Origin: Clostridia bacterium
GTDB taxonomy: Bacteria; Bacillota; Clostridia; TANB77; UBA1234
Assembly (NCBI GenBank): GCA_900753135.1
Contig: CAADXZ010000169.1
Span: forward strand, 1-25,962
Direction of reading: 5' to 3'
DNA length: 25,962 nucleotides
Shown: positions 22,717-25,962 of the stretch, piece by piece
How positions within the stretch are numbered: the stretch's first letter is position 1
Layout of the letters: each line of letters starts with the position of its first letter
The notes under the pieces: generated by a model
What the model was told of the DNA's origin: nothing
Seen by the model: the letters and a program-made list of their open reading frames with translations, nothing else
The model's database searches: none
Position numbers and translations under genes: made by a program

Positions 22717-22745
22717 TGTTATTATTTCATAATACTATAATAACA
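22717..22745. promoter_or_regulatory. Inverted repeat, candidate operator/late promoter region
   Basis: TGTTATTAT (22717-22725) and ATAATAACA (22737-22745) form a perfect 9-bp inverted repeat with an 11-bp spacer, so the half sites are 20 bp apart, two helical turns, as for a dimeric DNA-binding protein. On the minus strand the region also holds TATTATAGT-like -10 material. It lies just past the stop of the sigma-like regulator and before the packaging genes, the expected place for late-gene control. The U-tract required for a second terminator is absent. Confidence 0.45.
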
Positions 22746-22751
22746 TATTCT

Positions 22752-23183
22752 TTATTCGGTTGTGTTCGGAAAAGTTCGGTTTTCTTTTCTCTCGTCATAT
22801 TTTTTTAATGCAATTCCGTGTTGTTCACATATATATGTATAATTAGCTTTAAATTTAATCGCTATTTCTTCCAACTTTTTTCCTTGCACATATTTCAAAT
22901 GTAATATTGTTCTATACGGTTCTTCTACTAAATCTATGTTCTTTTCAATCTCCAGTTTTTTATTCTCAGCTTCCAGCCATCTTTTTTCATATTCTACAGA
23001 TAAATCAGCCATTTTAATCGCATTGTCTGCCACTTTATCAGAATTGCTTGTCCCTCGTGGCATATCTGATATTACGGATGTCATCTTTTCGGCTCTTGTT
23101 TTGTACTTCTGATATTCTTCTAAAGTCTCTTCAACCTTTTCTCTCGCATATTTATATTGTAATAATTCTTCCTTAGCTGTCAT
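22752..23183 (-). CDS. Sigma-region-4-like late transcription regulator (DUF1492/ArpU-like)
   Basis: A 143-residue protein directly upstream of the packaging and structural block. The N-terminal two thirds are a long charged helix (EKVEETLEEYQKYKTRAEKM; YEKRWLEAENKKLEIEKNI) with the characteristic SDMPRGTSNSDKV (39-51). The C-terminal part, EEPYRTILHLKYVQGKKLEE and IAIKFKANYTYICEQHG, is a helix-turn-helix like sigma-70 region 4. This layout is that of DUF1492/ArpU/RinA-type late regulators of Bacillota phages, which switch on terminase, head and tail genes. It has GAAGGTG before the start. The next features downstream are a palindromic site and a terminator. Activator function is inferred from family and position. 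Confidence 0.8.
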   Translation of the reverse strand: MTAKEELLQYKYAREKVEETLEEYQKYKTRAEKMTSVISDMPRGTSNSDKVADNAIKMADLSVEYEKRWLEAENKKLEIEKNIDLVEEPYRTILHLKYVQGKKLEEIAIKFKANYTYICEQHGIALKKYDERKENRTFPNTTE

Positions 23184-23229
23184 ATTACACCTTCTTTCGT
23201 AAAATTTAATTTATTTCTTTACCACTAAA

Positions 23230-23502
23230 TCATTCTTTATAACAGGCGGTCCGTATTTTAAAATATTTTTCAGGCTTTTCTAACATTGCTTTTACGTCTT
23301 CACTGCTTAGCTCTATTTCTTTTGAAATACAATCTTTATATGTATCTACTGTATCATCTTGTAGTCCTTTAATTTCTTCTTCTACTTCTGCTATTGCTTC
23401 TCTTATATCTAAATCATCTGCTCCTACATCTAATCTAGCTTGTTGTGTTTTATATAGTTCTTCTAATCTTTGTTTTAGTTCTTCAATACTATTTTCTTTC
23501 AT
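23230..23502 (-). CDS. Coiled-coil protein of unknown function
   Basis: A 90-residue acidic protein. Residues 3-50 form a helical hairpin or coiled coil (IEELKQRLEELYKTQQARLD; DIREAIAEVEEEIKGLQ); the C-terminal part (SSEDVKAMLEKPEKYFKIRT) is not recognised. It starts 13 bp after the RNA-ligase stop, with AGGAGATG upstream, so it is probably made from the same message. Such small helical proteins are common between early and late phage genes. It could be a partner of the ligase or of the regulator that follows, but nothing shows this. Confidence 0.65.
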   Translation of the reverse strand: MKENSIEELKQRLEELYKTQQARLDVGADDLDIREAIAEVEEEIKGLQDDTVDTYKDCISKEIELSSEDVKAMLEKPEKYFKIRTACYKE

Positions 23503-23514
23503 TTAAAACATCTC

Positions 23515-24726
23515 CTAATTTTTAGCCTTAAAATTATATATTGGTCTTATTATTTTTTTGATTTCTACTGTATCTTGTATATTATCTATTATTTCTTGCA
23601 TAGGCTTGTAAACAAACGGAGCTTCATCTATTGTTTCTATTGCAACTGATGTTGTATATATGCCTTCCATAGATTTTTTAAATTCTTCTAACGTAAATGT
23701 TTCTTTTGCTTTTATTCTTGACATTATTCTTCCTGCTCCATGTGGTGCTGAGAAATTCCAATCTTCATTTCCTTTACCTATTGCAATAATACTTCCATCT
23801 TTCATATTTATTGGTATTAATACTTTTTCTCCTTTTCTAGCTGATATTGCTCCTTTGCGAACTATATTATCTTTAAATGAAATATAATTATGAACTGTTT
23901 CAAACATTATCCACTCAAATTTTTCATATTCTTCTTTATTAAAATAATTTTTTATAATTTCATGTGCTATATTAACTCTGTTGCAGCACGCGTATTCTTG
24001 ACATATTTGCATATCGTGTAAATACATTTCCCTATATTTACCTTCTAAATAACACAAATTTTTTGGCAAATTGGGTTTATTATTTTTATATTCATTTTCT
24101 ACATTTTTTAATGCACTTTGTATTTCTGACTTCTTTCCTTGCTCTTTATATGTTTTTATTATTTCTTCTTTTCTTTGATACATTTTTTCCTTATCAGAGC
24201 ATAATTCTATAGCTAAATTTTGATAATACTCTGCAACCTGCTTTCCCATATTTCTTGAACCTGTATGTATTACTAAATACTTATTATTTTCATCATCAAT
24301 ATCTATTTCTATAAAGTGATTTCCACCGCCTAATGTTCCTATTGATCTATTAAACTTTTCTGTTTCTTCAAGCTTACTTAAACAATACAAATCATTTATT
24401 TTATCAAAATCACATAATTTATGTTCTCTTATATTTCTTCCAGCAGGTATAAATTTATTTACTATACTGTCTAATCTTTCCAAATTCAAGTCAATATTTC
24501 CTAGTTCTATACATAGCATTCCACAGCCTATATCTACACCAACGATATTAGGTATAACTTTATTTCCTAAATCTGCTGTAAAACCTATTACACATCCCTT
24601 TCCCGCGTGAACATCAGGCATTATCCTTACTTTACAGTCTTTAAAAGATTCTTGCTCTAATAATTCAGATATCTGTTCTACAGCCTCATCTTCAATATTG
24701 TTAGTAAATATCTTTAAATCTTTCAT
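23515..24726 (-). CDS. rtcB: RtcB-type RNA ligase
   Basis: A GTP- and Mn-dependent ligase that joins RNA 2',3'-cyclic phosphate or 3'-phosphate ends to 5'-OH ends. Family motifs in order: MPDVHAGKGCVIG (36-48), VGVDIGCGM (62-70, metal ligands D65 and C68), GTLGGGNHFIEI (130-141, H137), HTGSRN (154-159, H154), TVHNY (277-281, H279), GAISARKGEKVLIPI (292-306) and SAPHGAGR (326-333, with H329, the expected guanylylated histidine). All key residues are present and the 403-residue length is normal, so it should be active. A strong AAGGAGG precedes the ATG. It is a phage copy embedded between unknown genes and the late regulator, not an rtcBA operon: no rtcA or archease gene is seen. A likely use is repair of tRNAs cut by host anticodon nucleases. 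Confidence 0.95.
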   Translation of the reverse strand: MKDLKIFTNNIEDEAVEQISELLEQESFKDCKVRIMPDVHAGKGCVIGFTADLGNKVIPNIVGVDIGCGMLCIELGNIDLNLERLDSIVNKFIPAGRNIREHKLCDFDKINDLYCLSKLEETEKFNRSIGTLGGGNHFIEIDIDDENNKYLVIHTGSRNMGKQVAEYYQNLAIELCSDKEKMYQRKEEIIKTYKEQGKKSEIQSALKNVENEYKNNKPNLPKNLCYLEGKYREMYLHDMQICQEYACCNRVNIAHEIIKNYFNKEEYEKFEWIMFETVHNYISFKDNIVRKGAISARKGEKVLIPINMKDGSIIAIGKGNEDWNFSAPHGAGRIMSRIKAKETFTLEEFKKSMEGIYTTSVAIETIDEAPFVYKPMQEIIDNIQDTVEIKKIIRPIYNFKAKN

Positions 24727-24803
24727 AATCTATCCTCCTTCTTTAAACAATTTTCGTATTCTTCTACTTTTTCAATATCTTTCTCTTCACCATTTTCTTT
24801 CAC
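24723..24803 (-). CDS. Possible 26-residue leader peptide before rtcB
   Basis: A GTG-start ORF (24801-24803) encoding KENGEEKDIEKVEEYENCLK and a short acidic/basic end, with a near-ideal ribosome binding site GGAGGT seven bases upstream. Its TGA overlaps the rtcB ATG (ATGA), so it would couple translation into the ligase gene. Its first bases overlap the end of the zinc-ribbon-like gene. It is too short for a confident call; the precise start signal and stop-start overlap are the evidence. Confidence 0.35.
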   Translation of the reverse strand: MKENGEEKDIEKVEEYENCLKKEDRL

Positions 24804-25038
24804 TTAAAACACCTCCAAGCTCTTCTTTTAAAATTTTAACATGCTCTTTGCAGTAATCTTTATTATTTATTATAGTAGCACATTCTGTACATAATTTTTT
24901 ATCACAGGTTACTCTCTTTATTTTACCAGCTCCTTCTAAATCAATGTTATATCCTATATCATAATCACATAATCTTGTTGCTTCTCTCTTCTTACATTCT
25001 GTGCATATTATTTTAGGTAACTGTACTATTTTATCCAT
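24787..25038 (-). CDS. Small zinc-ribbon-like protein
   Basis: An 83-residue protein rich in Cys: IICTECKK (C12, C15), LCDYD, VTCDKKLCTECA and DYCKEHV. Two C-x2-C knuckles plus further Cys/His residues suggest one or two structural zinc sites, as in treble-clef or zinc-ribbon proteins. No enzyme motif is seen. It overlaps the preceding gene by 13 bp and is followed closely by rtcB, so it is probably in the same transcript. A role in nucleic-acid or protein binding is possible but not shown. Confidence 0.7.
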   Translation of the reverse strand: MDKIVQLPKIICTECKKREATRLCDYDIGYNIDLEGAGKIKRVTCDKKLCTECATIINNKDYCKEHVKILKEELGGVLSERKW

Positions 25039-25349
25039 CCCAATTCCTCTACTTTCTTATTTATTGCTTGTAGTTCTTCTATTGAAAATTCGTGCCAAAT
25101 ACTAGACCAATAACCTCGTGCTGCACAATACTTATCCCATTCATTTTTAAATTCTTGTGTATACCAACCTTCATTATTTGCTACCCACATAGCTTCTGTT
25201 GCATGAAATGTCTTCTTAAATTCTCTTTTATCAAAAGTTAAGCTTACTCTAAATGTTTCTCTTTCATATTTATAAATAATTTTTTCTTCATTATCTAAAT
25301 ATTTTACATATCCTATATCATTTAACATTTCATCAGCTGTTTTTTCCAC
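25026..25349 (-). CDS. Conserved small phage protein (unknown function)
   Basis: A 107-residue protein beginning KTADEMLNDIGYVKYLDNEEKI and ending IEELQAINKKVEELGWIK. This start (K-T-A-x-E-M-x-x-x-(I/L)-G-Y) and end (E-L-Q-A-I-N-K-K-V-x-E-L-G-W) are typical of a small family seen in many Bacillota prophages. The middle is Trp-rich (AMWVANNEGWYTQEFKNEWD; GYWSSIWHEF) and differs from the short beta segment usual in that family, perhaps an inserted domain. It starts with GTG at 25349, with AAAGGAGTGAT upstream. The function is unknown. Confidence 0.65.
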   Translation of the reverse strand: MEKTADEMLNDIGYVKYLDNEEKIIYKYERETFRVSLTFDKREFKKTFHATEAMWVANNEGWYTQEFKNEWDKYCAARGYWSSIWHEFSIEELQAINKKVEELGWIK

Positions 25350-25363
25350 TATGTATCACTCCT

Positions 25364-25660
25364 TTAATATCTCGCTAAAAATTCTTTTAATTCTTTTCTT
25401 AATGTTTCCCAATCTTCTATTTTTTCTAGCAATTTATTTAATTCATCTTTGGTTAATTTTGTGCAATCCCAGTTAGTATCATCAAAATCGTAACAACTAC
25501 AATGACACCCTTCTACTAAAACAAATTCATTATATTCTGTATCAGGCATATCTTCTAGCAATAATAACCTTTCCATGTCATAATCTCTTTCACTTGTTGT
25601 TGCAAATAATACATTATGCATTTTTATATCTGTTTTATTTTTTAAATTATATTTTTCCAT
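25364..25660 (-). CDS. Unknown protein with CHCSCYDFD motif
   Basis: A 98-residue protein. The central segment EFVLVEGCHCSCYDFDDTNW contains three Cys and a His within five residues, followed by an acidic patch, a pattern I have seen in small phage hypothetical proteins and which could bind a metal. The N-terminal part (HNVLFATTSERDYDMERLLL) is alpha-beta; the C-terminus (KDELNKLLEKIEDWETLRKE) is helical. GAGGAGTAAA precedes the start. It lies 14 bp upstream of the next gene in an apparent operon. No function is assigned. Confidence 0.65.
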   Translation of the reverse strand: MEKYNLKNKTDIKMHNVLFATTSERDYDMERLLLLEDMPDTEYNEFVLVEGCHCSCYDFDDTNWDCTKLTKDELNKLLEKIEDWETLRKELKEFLARY

Positions 25661-25677
25661 ATCTTATTTACTCCTCT

Positions 25678-25962
25678 CTAGACCATCTGTTTATCAGCTA
25701 CTTTTACTTCCCAGTTTCCAATGCTACTTTTAAATATCATACTTCCAACTCTGAAATCATCTGCTATTGTATCTCCAATATTGTACTTGTTATAATATTC
25801 TTCTGATACTTCTATATAAATGTCTATGTCATTCATAGCGTCTTTTAAATGTTCACTTACACTCAATGTTAAGTGTGATTGTGATATATTAATTTTCATT
25901 ATATATTTTGCAGTTCCATCTAATACTTTATTTTGTTGATTTATTTTATTATTTATATTTGA
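25678..25962 (-). CDS. Unknown phage protein, probably truncated by the window edge
   Basis: The frame is open from the right edge down to the stop at 25678 (95 codons). An internal ATG at 25899 would give 73 residues (MKINISQSHLTLSVSEHL), but it lacks a good ribosome binding site, so the true start may lie outside the window. The visible part is acidic, with alternating strands (DIDIYIEVSEEYYNKYNIGD; GNWEVKVADK), suggesting a small beta domain. It is the most upstream visible gene of the run of short genes leading to rtcB. The family is not recognised. Confidence 0.55.
   Translation of the reverse strand, partial: SNINNKINQQNKVLDGTAKYIMKINISQSHLTLSVSEHLKDAMNDIDIYIEVSEEYYNKYNIGDTIADDFRVGSMIFKSSIGNWEVKVADKQMV

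Overview
The window is the late half of an integrated, short-tailed (podovirus-like) prophage in a low-GC Bacillota host, most likely a gut Clostridia- or Bacilli-type bacterium. The DNA is strongly AT-rich, stop codon use is standard, and nearly every gene has an AGGAGG-type ribosome binding site. The virion genes lie head to tail on the minus strand and are read from right to left toward the prophage end near position 500.

Left flank (1-500): the last 44 codons of a plus-strand serine recombinase from a neighbouring element, an unusually GC-rich 160-bp patch, two terminator hairpins, and the 3' half of a tRNA-Arg(UCU) gene on the minus strand. The tRNA match stops at the anticodon loop, which marks this as the attachment-site boundary. 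The rebuilt complete tRNA and the integrase should lie beyond the right edge. Two TGACAACTTT repeats just inside the boundary may be integrase arm sites.

Prophage, right to left: small phage genes of unknown function (25.9-24.8 kb); an RtcB-type RNA ligase (24.7-23.5 kb); a coiled-coil protein; a sigma-region-4-like late regulator followed by an inverted repeat and a terminator; small and large terminase; a small membrane protein; portal; scaffold; major capsid; head-tail connector; a large tail-hub-like protein; a collar-domain fibre; two presumed ejection proteins, one of them a 2125-residue polyvalent protein; a small beta-rich protein; three adhesion or fibre proteins (collagen-like, LamG-like, carbohydrate-binding-like); two holin-like membrane proteins and an amidase endolysin; a DUF6275 protein; an Acb2/Tad1-hairpin protein; and a last small gene beside the attachment site. 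There is no tape measure, sheath or tail-tube gene, which fits a short tail and a P22-like head order.

The most interesting items are: (1) the 2125-residue virion protein, which combines a zincin (HEMLH) domain, a PBECR-type nuclease-like domain, an ADP-ribosyltransferase-like domain and a conserved large-polyvalent-protein C-terminus, so it may carry several effectors into the cell with the DNA; (2) the Acb2/Tad1-like protein, a probable sponge for CBASS or Thoeris signal nucleotides; (3) the phage RtcB, which could repair tRNAs cut by host defence nucleases; and (4) Rho-independent terminators placed after the late regulator, portal, capsid, polyvalent protein and Acb2-like gene, which divide the late operon into expression blocks. 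No CRISPR array, insertion sequence or rRNA was seen. No integrase, repressor or replication gene is inside the window.
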